Source: Rhodocyclales bacterium
GTDB taxonomy: Bacteria; Pseudomonadota; Gammaproteobacteria; Burkholderiales; Rhodocyclaceae
Assembly (NCBI GenBank): GCA_026399435.1
Contig: JAPLQX010000039.1
Span: forward strand, 1-64,000
Direction of reading: 5' to 3'
DNA: 64,000 bases
Part shown: piece after piece, positions 26,329-35,900 of the stretch
Position numbering within the stretch: position 1 is the stretch's first letter
Layout of the letters: every line of letters starts with the position of its first letter
Position numbers and translations under genes: made by a program
Notes under the pieces: model-generated
What the model saw: the letters and a program-made list of their open reading frames with translations, nothing else
The model's database searches: none
What the model was told of the DNA's origin: nothing

Positions 26329-27492
26329 CTACTCGGCGCTCCAGTGTGGCGTGGCGATCCCCGCGCCGAGATCGGCCTCGACCAGGCGGCGGCGTACCTC
26401 GAGCAGCTGCCCGATCAGTGCCGGTTCGGCACGGCCGTAGGCATCGGCATCGGGTGCGCGTTTGACCACCACGCCGAGCAGCTCGGTGATCGCGTTGCCG
26501 ATCGAGTTCTGGCTGATGGTGACGATCAGCTTGCCCTCATCGTTGCGGTAGATCAGCTGCTTGAAGGCGGGCTGCCAGCGGATCGCATTGGCATACCTGG
26601 CGTCGGTGATGCAGCGGTCGCGCACCATCTTCGCCGTCTTGAGGAAATCGTTGTTGAACTGCAGTCTGTTTTCCACCAGATCGGGGAAATGGATGTCGCG
26701 CGGCATGGTCGCGTTGCGGGTCGACACCTGGCTGAAGAAGCTACGGTAGAAATCGATGAAGCCCTTGAGGATGGTGTCGTATTCCTTCCAGAAGCGCACG
26801 TCCCTCAGCGCCGCCGGGCCCCCCGCGATCTCCCAGCTCGGAAGCCCCTGCGGGTAGCCGGTCAGCGCGATGCGGCATGAAGCTTCCTCACATGGACGCA
26901 GGATCCGCAGGTCGAGATCCTCGAAGAAGGCGCGGTAGACGTCGCGCATGTAAGCCTGGAACAGCGAGTGCTGGCCGCCGTCGGTCAGGTTCGGATTGGC
27001 GGCATCGGCCAGCGGCGCGGCACGCAACTCACCCTGGTCGAAGACGATGAAATGATTGTGCAGCATGCGGATGCTCGGTACGCCGGGCGAGGTCAGCGGC
27101 CAGGTGGCGTCGAGGCTCGCCTCGCCGGCCAGCACCAGGTGTCGCGATGGATCGGGATAGCGCTCCAGCATGTAGTCGATGATGATCTGGTTCATGCGGT
27201 TCCAGACGTTCTTCACCGGCTCTGGCACCTGTGTGCGCCGCACCGGGCGGCCGAGCGGATCGAGGATGCTCTGCGAGGTGTTGTAGATGATCGAAGCGTC
27301 GAACTCGTTGCTGTGGCCGAGCGCCTTGCGGTAGAGCAGCAGCCCCTCCGGGTTCTGTAGCAGACCGTTGTTGTGCACCAGGTCGTTGAGGTTCTCGGCG
27401 CTGTTGAAGAACTCGTTTGGCTTCATCCCCTCCGGGACATCGAGCGGTATCGGGCGGAACGGAGTGACTATTTCCCTTGGACCGGATTGCAT
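26329..27492 (-). CDS. Unknown protein, 387 aa
   Basis: A soluble-looking protein starting MQSGPREIVTPFRPIPLDVPEGMKPNEFF. It has no signal peptide or membrane segment. Segments such as SPGVPSIRMLHNHFIVFDQ, PCEEASCRIALTGYPQGLPSWEI and KLIVTISQNSIGNAITELLGV look conserved and structured. The HNHF motif loosely recalls HIT/GalT-like enzymes, but the full motif is absent, so I do not assign a family. Codon use matches the host. It stands between dnaQ (convergent) and the FHA gene. Confidence 0.7.
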   Translation of the reverse strand: MQSGPREIVTPFRPIPLDVPEGMKPNEFFNSAENLNDLVHNNGLLQNPEGLLLYRKALGHSNEFDASIIYNTSQSILDPLGRPVRRTQVPEPVKNVWNRMNQIIIDYMLERYPDPSRHLVLAGEASLDATWPLTSPGVPSIRMLHNHFIVFDQGELRAAPLADAANPNLTDGGQHSLFQAYMRDVYRAFFEDLDLRILRPCEEASCRIALTGYPQGLPSWEIAGGPAALRDVRFWKEYDTILKGFIDFYRSFFSQVSTRNATMPRDIHFPDLVENRLQFNNDFLKTAKMVRDRCITDARYANAIRWQPAFKQLIYRNDEGKLIVTISQNSIGNAITELLGVVVKRAPDADAYGRAEPALIGQLLEVRRRLVEADLGAGIATPHWSAE

Positions 27493-27659
27493 GGGGTCAC
27501 ACCTCGCCCGGCACGATGGAATTGCTGCGGCTTGCGCCGACGTGGCCTGCGGCCATGCTGTGCCTCCTCGTCATGTCGTCTTGTTGTGCGGGCAGGATAG
27601 ACGGGGGCTTGCGGCCTGGCAAATCAGGATTGATTAAGCAGTCATCAAATTCCTTCGTT

Positions 27660-27686
27660 GGCGCCGGTTTTCGGTTGCCCGGCGCC
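27660..27686 (-). terminator. 8-bp stem-loop after the FHA gene
   Basis: GGCGCCGG (27660-27667) pairs with CCGGCGCC (27679-27686), loop 11 bases. It begins 6 bases after the FHA stop on the minus strand. There is no strong U-run, so termination by this hairpin is only a possibility. The rest of the 27493-27692 gap shows nothing I can support. Confidence 0.35.
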
Positions 27687-27692
27687 CGAACG

Positions 27693-28280
27693 TCAATGAA
27701 CGACGAAGCGGAACTGGTCGCCCCCGTGCCCGCCGAAAAAAATCGTATCGTCGGGGCAAAGCACAACCTCGTGCACCAGGGCGCTGAGGTGGGCGTTGAG
27801 AAAGGTGCCATTGGTGGAATCGAGGTCGTGCAGCACCACTTTGCGATCGACGATGTCGAGCCGGGCGTGCTGGTGCGATACCCGGTGATCGGTGAGGACA
27901 ATGGTACTTTGCGGGTCGCGTCCCACCGTAATGCCGGCGTCCGTAACGGGAAAGCTCTGGCCTTTCAGGTGACCGCCAACGCAGACCAGCTTGGCAATGG
28001 CTCCCTTCGGCAGCGGGGCCTCCACGCGTGTCGGTGGCGCAGCGTGTCCGTTGGCCGGAGCCGGTCGAAAATGAATCCGCGTGGCCTCGGGATCGAAGGG
28101 GGCCTCCGTGGGGCTCGCAGCCGGGCGGGCGGCAGGGCCGGTAGCGTGGGCGACCGCAGGCTCCGCTTTCGGTTTTGCGGCACGTGCTCGCCGACGCTGG
28201 CGACGGTTATGGATCAACTGCGCAGCCACACCGACCATGACGAGGGCGAACAAGCCCGAGAAAACGTAATACTTGACCAC
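27693..28280 (-). CDS. Membrane-anchored FHA-domain protein
   Basis: A 195-aa protein. GTG 28280 is preceded by AGGAG at good spacing. Residues 4-22 (YYVFSGLFALVMVGVAAQL) form a membrane anchor, followed by a basic stretch (HNRRQRRRARAAK) and a Pro/Ala-rich linker. The C-terminal 100 residues are an FHA domain: GITVGRDPQSTIVL, RVSHQHARL and DLDSTNGTFLN, containing the phosphothreonine-binding GR, SxxH and NG residues. It should face the cytoplasm and read Ser/Thr phosphorylation, but no Ser/Thr kinase is seen in the window. Confidence 0.88.
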   Translation of the reverse strand: MVKYYVFSGLFALVMVGVAAQLIHNRRQRRRARAAKPKAEPAVAHATGPAARPAASPTEAPFDPEATRIHFRPAPANGHAAPPTRVEAPLPKGAIAKLVCVGGHLKGQSFPVTDAGITVGRDPQSTIVLTDHRVSHQHARLDIVDRKVVLHDLDSTNGTFLNAHLSALVHEVVLCPDDTIFFGGHGGDQFRFVVH

Positions 28281-28506
28281 GCGGAAATCTCCTGATTTCT
28301 GTCTTTTGGGCCGCCATGCGGCCGAACGGGTTAGGAATGTTGCTTTGCCGCTGCCTTGTCACCTCCGCCAATGTGAGGATCTTTTCGGCGACCGATCGAT
28401 TCAATGCCTTGTCCGGGATCCTGGCAATATAGTTCTTTACGATAAAATTGAGATAGGCCGCAATGTGTTCAACGTCATTGGCATCGTCGCTCGAGGGTGT
28501 CTTCAT
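28207..28506 (-). CDS. Possible small protein upstream of the FHA gene
   Basis: ATG 28506 opens a 99-codon frame, MKTPSSDDANDVEHIAAYLN, then FIVKNYIARIPDKALNRSV. Its first 70 codons look like a helical soluble protein. The end overlaps the FHA gene by 74 bases in another frame and becomes Arg-rich, so the true C-terminus may be frameshifted or the gene overlaps by read-through. No family recognised. Confidence 0.4.
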   Translation of the reverse strand: MKTPSSDDANDVEHIAAYLNFIVKNYIARIPDKALNRSVAEKILTLAEVTRQRQSNIPNPFGRMAAQKTEIRRFPRGQVLRFLGLVRPRHGRCGCAVDP

Positions 28507-28812
28507 GGCTCATGTCGACCCTCGGAATCAAGGCTGGCGCGCATTTGAGATCACGGATGGGTCGGAAATGGAGAGCTGGATGCCGGACGCAAATCCTAGG
28601 TGTTTTTCTTGCCGGCAACAATACTTACTTTAGACATATTGCAACGGGCAGTCGCAGCAGTGTCCGGACTTCCTCCGCGTCGCACGTCGCGGTAGCGGCA
28701 AGGATGCAAAAAATGGCGCGGCTCGCGCTGCGCCCTTCCCGCTTTGCATCTTCGCCCGAGCGCCGCCTCTTCGGCGATGCCCTTCCTGATGTAATCGCGC
28801 ACGCGCTCTCCG
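28507..28812. other. Intergenic gap between the FHA pair and the haem-tagged kinase
   Basis: A 306-base gap. It contains a minus-strand frame (ATG 28820, overlapping the kinase stop) with no recognisable protein signature and Arg-rich filler, which I do not call. No terminator with a T-run was found. Confidence 0.4.
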
Positions 28813-31683
28813 TTAATCATCACGCCGACGCAGAGAGCGTACCAAGGTCGCATACAACTCGTCGGGGCTAAAGGGTTTGATCAGGAAATCATTCATTCCC
28901 GCCGCGATGCAACGCGCCTCGTCCTCGGCAAAGACGTTTGCCGTCATGGCAATGATGGGTGTCTCCCGGTAGTCGGGAAGCGCGCGTATCTGCTGCGTTG
29001 CCTCAAGTCCGTTCAGGTTCGGCATCCGCATATCCATGAAGATGACCGCATAGGGGGTTTTTTGCGCCAGGGCGATGGCCTTTTCGCCATCTTCCGCTGT
29101 GTCGACCACTAGACCAATTTCCTCCAGCAGGGTCTGGGCAATTTCCCGGTTCATCGGCTCGTCGTCGGCGACGAGAATGCGGCTGCTGGCATAGTGCTGC
29201 CGGATCAGCGTCCCGGCATCGCCATCCGTTGCAGGCTGCGTTGCATCCGCCTCAGCGCCTTTCTTCAGCTTCACCGTAAACCAGAAGGTGCTACCCACCC
29301 TGGGTGCGCTCTCGGCGCCGGCTTCTCCACCCATCAGTTCCGCCAGTCGCCGTGTTATGGCCAGTCCCAGCCCGGTGCCACCGTACTTGCGGGCCATTGA
29401 ACTGTCAGCCTGCTCAAAGGCGCCGAAGAGCCGGGAGATGACTTCGGGCGAGATGCCGATACCGGTATCTTGTACCTCAAAGCGCACCACGGCCTCCTCG
29501 GTGGTCTCCTTCTGCAGGAGGGTACGCAGGGTCACGATACCCCTTTCGGTAAACTTGATGGCGTTGGTCGCGTAGTTGAGCAAAGCCTGTTGCAGCCGCG
29601 TGGGGTCGCCCATCAGGTTAGGCGGCAAATGGCTGCTTTCGATCAGAATGCGAATGCCCTTGGCCTTGGCACGTTCAGACAGGATCGCGCTGACATTCGC
29701 CAATAGTCTGCCGATGCTGACTGGCGCTTCTTCCAGATCGAACTTTCCGGCTTCGATCTTCGAGATGTCGAGAACGTCGTTGATTATTGCAAGCAGGTGC
29801 TGGGCGGCGGTATCCATGGCGTCCAGGCGTTGTGCCTGTGTGGGCGTGACCCCTTCATGGCGCAGGATGTGCGCCATGCCGATGATGCCGTTCATCGGGC
29901 TGCGGATTTCATGGCTCATGTTCGCCAGGAATACACTCTTGGTGACACTGGCGGCTTCGGCCTGGGACTTGGCCAGGGTAAGTGCCTGGTTCGCCGTTTC
30001 AAGGTCGGCGGTACGGGCGAGGACACGCTGCTCGAGATCGGCGTTGAGCTTTCTGATTTCGGTCTCGTCAATCAACCGTTCCAGTTCCCCTGCCGCGCGT
30101 ACGGCGATCCGCTCCATCGTGGCTTCGGCGTGCGAGCGGTTCTCCAGTGGGCGTCGTCCGATTACCGCTATCAGGCCGATTGGCTGGCCGGTGTGGCTCC
30201 ATAAGGTTACACCGATGTAACTCTCCGCGCGCATGGCCCGGAGCGCCTGATCGTGCGGAAAGAGTTGGCATACGCTGGCCGGAAAGCAACAGACCTTCTG
30301 GCCCACCACGTCTCCGCAGGGGGTGTCCTTAAGGGCATAGGTCACGTTTTTCTCGAAATGACCATCGTGCCAGACGGCCAATGTCCGGGCGGTCAATTCG
30401 TCCCCTTCGAGCCGGTCAATGAACACGTAGTCCATCTGCAGGCTCCGGGCCAAAAATCGGGCCAAGCCGTCAAAGAACGGCTCCTCGGTGGATCTGCTGC
30501 CGGCTACAGACAGGAAGGTATCGACTTCCTCCATCTGCTTGCGCCCGGTGATATCACGAATGATTCCGGTGACGAAGCGCCCCTCGGTGACGTCCCAATG
30601 TGACAGCGAGGCCTCGATTGGGAATTCTCTGCCGTCTTTGTGCAAGCCTGCCAGTTCGACTACCCTGCCGCTGGTGTGCTGCTGGCCTCCTGACATCAGG
30701 TGATTGAATCCGCCGAGGTGTCGGTCGCGATAGCCTTGCGGCATCAGTGCGGTGAGCGGCATCGCCATGACCTCCGCTTCCGTATAGCCGAATATGGTTT
30801 CAGCGCCTCGATTCCAGCCTATGATTTTTCCCGTGCTGTCGGCGGTAATTATGGCGTCATAGGCGGATTGGGCAACTGCGCGGTAGCGTGCTTCGCTCAC
30901 ACGCATCAAAGCCTCCGCCTGGGTCCGCTCGGACAGGTGGTCTTGAATCCGCTGCCCGCCGTAGCGCAGCCCGAGGAAGCCGATCATCCATATCCCGCCA
31001 TATATGGATAGATGAACGAGCAGTTGCTTCCAAAGCGCTTCACGGTAAGGAGTCCACGGGAGAGAAACGCTGATCCCCCCACGAATATCGCCAGCTTCGT
31101 AGCCCTGCTTCTCATGGCACTTCAAACATGGCTGATCCGTGATCAGAGGGCGCATGAAGCGCAAGTAAGTTTCGCTGCCAATTGGCTCAATGGACGCTAT
31201 TTCCTTTTCGCCCCGGGCAAAGGCGTCCAAAGCACGCCGCTCCCAATCATCCGGGGCGTTTTCCGGCCTGATGGGTTTCAGGCTCGTAATATGCCCTTGA
31301 GAGCCAAAGTCCTTTTTTCCCAGCTCATAAACCTGGCGCGTCATGTAGGCCGGATTGATCAATGTCAATGTCCTGCCTGAGGGGGTGCCGATGTCTCTTT
31401 CAGGAATCTGGGACAAATTGGGGTTGGGAGGAGTTTCGGGCGTAATCGGAACATACACACCGCCGTGCATGGCGGCCCAGCGACGATAGGCCAGGTCCTT
31501 GTTGAGACTTTCCCTGGCTGTGGTTCGCGCGCCATCAACCGCTGTGATGTAAGCATCCCATTGGTCCCAGGCAGCAAGTGCCAGGATCATGGCGGACCAC
31601 AAAACAGCCGACCAAAAAAGAATATCCTTGAGTTGGGGGCTGAAGACAACCTGCTTGGTTGAGTTCATGCGAAGATATTCCAT
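28813..31683 (-). CDS. Hybrid histidine kinase with periplasmic Tll0287-like haem-binding domain
   Basis: A 956-aa protein. Membrane segment about 21-40; periplasmic Tll0287-like (DUF3365) domain about 45-215 containing CLKCH at 186-190, a c-type haem attachment motif; second membrane segment about 222-242. Then a PAS domain (about 262-383), a GAF domain (about 395-540), a coiled coil, HisKA with His591 in [15 protein letters not shown], HATPase_c ([12 protein letters not shown]) and a C-terminal receiver (about 832-950, VIFMDMRMPN). Likely senses redox state, gases or ligands through haem and relays phosphate internally. ATG 31683 is given; ATG 31668 is a possible alternative. An output regulator is not adjacent. 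Confidence 0.92.
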   Translation of the reverse strand: MEYLRMNSTKQVVFSPQLKDILFWSAVLWSAMILALAAWDQWDAYITAVDGARTTARESLNKDLAYRRWAAMHGGVYVPITPETPPNPNLSQIPERDIGTPSGRTLTLINPAYMTRQVYELGKKDFGSQGHITSLKPIRPENAPDDWERRALDAFARGEKEIASIEPIGSETYLRFMRPLITDQPCLKCHEKQGYEAGDIRGGISVSLPWTPYREALWKQLLVHLSIYGGIWMIGFLGLRYGGQRIQDHLSERTQAEALMRVSEARYRAVAQSAYDAIITADSTGKIIGWNRGAETIFGYTEAEVMAMPLTALMPQGYRDRHLGGFNHLMSGGQQHTSGRVVELAGLHKDGREFPIEASLSHWDVTEGRFVTGIIRDITGRKQMEEVDTFLSVAGSRSTEEPFFDGLARFLARSLQMDYVFIDRLEGDELTARTLAVWHDGHFEKNVTYALKDTPCGDVVGQKVCCFPASVCQLFPHDQALRAMRAESYIGVTLWSHTGQPIGLIAVIGRRPLENRSHAEATMERIAVRAAGELERLIDETEIRKLNADLEQRVLARTADLETANQALTLAKSQAEAASVTKSVFLANMSHEIRSPMNGIIGMAHILRHEGVTPTQAQRLDAMDTAAQHLLAIINDVLDISKIEAGKFDLEEAPVSIGRLLANVSAILSERAKAKGIRILIESSHLPPNLMGDPTRLQQALLNYATNAIKFTERGIVTLRTLLQKETTEEAVVRFEVQDTGIGISPEVISRLFGAFEQADSSMARKYGGTGLGLAITRRLAELMGGEAGAESAPRVGSTFWFTVKLKKGAEADATQPATDGDAGTLIRQHYASSRILVADDEPMNREIAQTLLEEIGLVVDTAEDGEKAIALAQKTPYAVIFMDMRMPNLNGLEATQQIRALPDYRETPIIAMTANVFAEDEARCIAAGMNDFLIKPFSPDELYATLVRSLRRRDD

Positions 31684-31697
31684 GTGGAAATATTCCA
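31678..31697. promoter_or_regulatory. TTCCA/TGGAA inverted repeat at the kinase start
   Basis: TTCCA (31678-31682), two bases, TGGAA (31685-31689), then a further TTCCA at 31693-31697. It overlaps the first of two possible starts of the kinase gene. A related repeat lies before the HTH-receiver gene at 51302. Operator function is a guess. The rest of the gap up to 31904 shows no gene I can support. Confidence 0.3.
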
Positions 31698-31904
31698 GAA
31701 TACTACTCTGGTCTTTCCGCCTTGGCTGGATTTAGCTTGCTGCGGGCAGTGCCGGCCCAAATTCGCGCAACGGGCGGATGATTCCGTGGCGCAGGTCCAT
31801 GGACTTGCTGTCTGTGGCGAAAATGGCATCGTGATTTCGATCCAGGCGGTTCGTTGCCATCTGCATAGCCTGTGGCTGCTTCCAAACACAAAGTGGCGGC
31901 ATGA

Positions 31905-32990
31905 TCAATACATGTGCGCCTGCGACATCATCGTCGCGCCGTAATACCTGGTGCCAGGGCCTACTCCAACCCCGCTTGACGCAAGCACGGCATGAGCGCG
32001 ATTCTGATCCGGTTTGCCGGTGCTCCATTGGTCCCGGATGGCGACGATTTCCGGCAGGATGCGCGTGAAGTGGCTGATCAGGCGCGGATCGAAATGTGTT
32101 CCTGCACTCTCTGTCAATGTGTCGATTACCCGCTCCAGCGGCCAACCTTCCTTGTAGGAACGGGTCATGCTCAGGGCGTCGAAGACATCTGCAATGGCGA
32201 CGATTCTGGCCATCTCGGGAATGGCTTCGCCAGACACGCCGTTGGGATAGCCGCTGCCATCCCATTTTTCGTGATGATGGAGTGCAATGGTCGCCGCCAT
32301 TTGCAGAATCGGTGCCGTGCTTTCGGACAGTATTTTGTAGCCAATGATCGTGTGCGCCTGCATCACCAAGCGCTCCCCGGTGTCGAGTCTGCCGGGCTTG
32401 TTCAACACGGCATCCGGAATTCCCAGTTTGCCGATGTCGTGCAGGGGGGCGGCCAGCTTCATCTGTTCGCAGGCCGTGGCGTCCCAGCCGCAGGCGCCAG
32501 CCAATGCGCAGCTGTAGCCAGCCATCCGCCAGATGTGACTGCCGGTTTCGGCATCCTTGAACTCGCTGGCCTCACCCAGCATGTAAATCGCATCGTGGTA
32601 GCTTTTCTCCAGTCGCCTGACACTCACCAGCGAAAGATGGGTGCGTACTCGTGCACGCACAGTGGGCGGCGACACGGGCTTGACGATGTAATCGACACCT
32701 CCTGCGGCAAAGCCGGCAGTTTCATCGCCGATCTCGGCCAGGGCGGTGACGAAGATGACCGGGATGTTTTCGGTCTGCGCTTGTGCCTTGAGCTTGCGGC
32801 AAACTGTGTACCCGTCCATATCCGGCATCTGGATATCCAGCAGGACCAATGCCGGGTGATGTTTGGCGGCCGCTGCCAGCGCCTCCTTGCCGCAGCGGGC
32901 ATACACCAGCGTGTAATCCGGTGAAAGGATCTGGCGCAACAATGCCAAGTTGGCGGGTTCGTCGTCGACGATCAGGATGGTGGGAAGCAC
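31905..32990 (-). CDS. Response regulator with HD-GYP domain (c-di-GMP phosphodiesterase)
   Basis: GTG 32990 lies 4 bases after the upstream kinase stop and gives a 361-aa protein starting at LPTILIVDDEPANLALL; ATG 33044, inside the kinase gene, is the alternative. Receiver domain about residues 1-120 with phospho-acceptor Asp52 (LVLLDIQMPDMDG) and the KP pair. The HD-GYP domain has HDIGKLGIPD (HD at 184-185), HHEKWDGSGYP (GYP at 247-249) and the ADVFDALSMTRSYK block. All metal and GYP residues are present, so active hydrolysis of c-di-GMP is expected. Same operon as the large kinase before it. Confidence 0.92.
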   Translation of the reverse strand: MLPTILIVDDEPANLALLRQILSPDYTLVYARCGKEALAAAAKHHPALVLLDIQMPDMDGYTVCRKLKAQAQTENIPVIFVTALAEIGDETAGFAAGGVDYIVKPVSPPTVRARVRTHLSLVSVRRLEKSYHDAIYMLGEASEFKDAETGSHIWRMAGYSCALAGACGWDATACEQMKLAAPLHDIGKLGIPDAVLNKPGRLDTGERLVMQAHTIIGYKILSESTAPILQMAATIALHHHEKWDGSGYPNGVSGEAIPEMARIVAIADVFDALSMTRSYKEGWPLERVIDTLTESAGTHFDPRLISHFTRILPEIVAIRDQWSTGKPDQNRAHAVLASSGVGVGPGTRYYGATMMSQAHMY

Positions 32991-32994
32991 GGTG

Positions 32995-35900
32995 TCAAGT
33001 CCCGAGAGAAATGCCGAGGGTCTCGGCAAGGCGCCGGGTTTCATCTTCGGCACCCCGGAAATCAAAATCATCGAGCAGTACGAGCAGATGCTGTACATGT
33101 TCGGATGGAAGGAACGTTGCCAGTTCATTCAGCAAGGGTTCGGCGCGATCGGGGTTGTCTGCGTCCAGCGCCTGGATCAGGTCTGCCAGCAGGGGCGCGG
33201 TCTGTTTCGCCTGATCCGGGTCAAGTCGCCGTTGTCCGGACTTCTCCTGCTCCATGGGGGGAGCAAATTGGGTAATGGATTGCAGCGCACAGTCCAGCGC
33301 CTGCCGGAATTGGTTCAGCGCTTCGGCAATATCGGCGCCTGTCTTCAGTTTCCGGTCGAGTTCTCCGGCCTGTCGAGCCACTTCGGTCAGCGCCAGATTG
33401 GCGGCGGCGCCCTTTATCCGATGAACCAGGGCGGCCAGGTGGCTCCCCGCCTGAAGCGTAGATGCGTGAGCCATCGAGTGGCCGATCTCGGAGTAATCAG
33501 CCGCGAATTTGCGCAGGAACTTGCGATAGGTTTCAAGGCTGCGCCAGTTGCTCAAGCCGCGCTGAATATCGATGCCCGGCAGCGTCTCTGTCGCGAATGC
33601 GGCGCCGGATGCAGCCCGTGGTGATTCTTCTGAACGGGGGACCGGCGATGCCTGCAGTTCGTCGGTGGAACCGGTGTCCGCCATTTCGAGCCATTTCAGG
33701 ACGGTTCCGTAGAGTACGGCTGGATCCACCGGCTTGGGCACGAAATCCACCATTCCGGCATCAAGGCACGCCCATCGGTCGTCATCGAAAGCATTTGCGG
33801 TCATCGCCAGTATCCGGACATTTTCCCGTCCGGGCAGCGCCTTGATGCAACGAGTGGCTTCAAGGCCGTCCATGAGCGGCATCTGCACATCCATCAGTAT
33901 CAGTTCGAAGTCGGTGGCACGGGCCTTCTCGGCGGCTTCGCGACCATTGTCGGCAAGTTCAATGATCAAGCCGGTCTGTTCCAGCAGCAGTTTGGCCACT
34001 TCGAGGTTGATGGCTACATCGTCCACCACCAGGATTCGCTTGCCGGCATGGAGGCGCAGTCGGTTTTCTGTGTCCTTGGCCGAGGCGGCGAGACGGGTTG
34101 GCTTGACGTAATTGCCGCGTTGCAAACGGGCGGTGAACCAGAATATCGAACCGATCCCCGGCTGGCTTGTAACTCCGGCATCGCCATCCATCAAGCTGGC
34201 CAGCCGCTGGGTGATGGCAAGCCCCAGGCCGGTGCCGCCATATTTCCGCGTGGTGGAGATATCAGCCTGCTGAAACGCCTGAAACAGGCCCTCCTGCTGC
34301 TCAGGCGGAATGCCTATGCCAGTGTCTTCGACTTCGAAGCGGATCGTTACCGCGGCTTCGGATTCCTCAAGCAACAGGGCGCGAATGGTGATGGAGCCGC
34401 TCTCGGTAAATTTCACCGCATTGCCGGCGAAATTCAGCAGCGCCTGTCTCAAACGGGTGGGGTCGCCTTTCAACCAGAGCGAAACAGCTTCAGAGTTGCC
34501 GTGAACGCTGAGCCCCTTGGCGCACGCCTGATCGGTGATCAGCGACTGGACATTGTCAAGCAGCATGCCCAGATGAAAGTCGGTGGCCTCGAGTTCCATC
34601 CGGCCGGCTTCGATTTTCGAAATATCGAGGATGTCGTTGATGATCGACAACAGGTGTCCGGCGGCACTTTCTATCTTGCCCAGCTGCAAATCCTGCTCGG
34701 GGGAAGGTCCGGCCCGGCGCAGCAGGTGAGTCAGGCCGACGACGGCATTCATCGGCGTGCGAATTTCGTGACTCATGTTGGCGAGGAAGGCGCTCTTGGC
34801 GCGGTTTGCCTTTTCGGCAACTTCGCGGGCCTTCGCCAGTTGAGCTGTGCGGCTTTTTACCAGATCCTCCAGGTGGTACCGGTGCCGATCCAGTTCCTGG
34901 CTCAGGCGCTTTTTTTCGGTAATGTCTTCCTTGACCGCCACGTAGTGAGTAATGCGGCCGTCATTCTGGCGAATCGGGCTGACGCGCGCATATTCGATGT
35001 ACTCGGTCCCATCCTTGCGTCTGTTGCAGAACTCGCCGTTCCATGACTTGCCCTCGGAAATTGCGGCCCACAACTCCTGGTAGCTGTCTGCCGGCGTCCG
35101 CCCGCTTTTCAGGATTCGCGGATTCTGACCGATGGCCTCTTCGCGGCTGAATCCGGTGGTGCGCACAAAGGCTTGGTTGACATACTCCATGCGCCCGGCC
35201 AGGTCGGTGATCGCCACGCTGACGGGGCTTTGCTCCACGGCCATGGAAAGCTTGAGGAGCCGGTCTTCCGTCTCCTTGCGTTCGGTAATGTCGCTGGCAT
35301 AGAGCAGAATGCAGGATATCCCGTCCAGTTCGGTGACTTCCGCGGAAATGCTCACCATGCGCGGCTCGCGTCGCTTGGTCATCCAGACCGACTCATGGTC
35401 GATCAGCCGGTCTTGACTGTGCAACTCCTCTGCCCATGGCTCGCGCTCGATACGCGCCGACCAGAGTCCGATCTCGACTGAGGTGAGCCCCTTCAGGTCG
35501 TCATTGGTCCAGCCAAAATCCCGCTCGAAGTTTCTATTGACCTGGATGAAACGCCCCTCGGAGGCCGTTACGATGGCCGCGGCGATCGGGCTCGAATTGA
35601 ATACCGAAGAAAACCGCTTGACCGATTGATGCAACTCGCTTTCGGCCTGTTTGCGCTCACTGATATCGCGAGCATAGGCATTGAAGATGTGTTTGCCATT
35701 GCGCATCATGGTCGAGATCGTCAATTCCATGGGGAACTCGGATCCGTTCGCATGCAGTCCCGAAACCTCGACCCGCTTGCCGATCAAAGTTGAACTCCCG
35801 CTCGCCAGAAAGCGCGCCATTCCGCGGCGATGCGCCTCGCGATGCGAGAGTGGCACGATCAAGTCGGCGATGTCGCGACCGCGGGCTTGCTCGGAAGAAT

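Noticed and set aside
28596-28820. A 75-codon minus-strand frame (MINGERVRDYIRKG) overlapping the stop of the haem-tagged kinase
   Set aside because: Only the first 20 residues look protein-like, the rest is Arg-rich; no ribosome site separate from the kinase end. Possible but not supportable.
31732-31904. Possible small gene in the gap after the HD-GYP gene
   Set aside because: Minus-strand frames here contain a plausible 40-residue piece (ATNRLDRNHDAIFATDSKSM) but no supported start; could be a remnant, not called.
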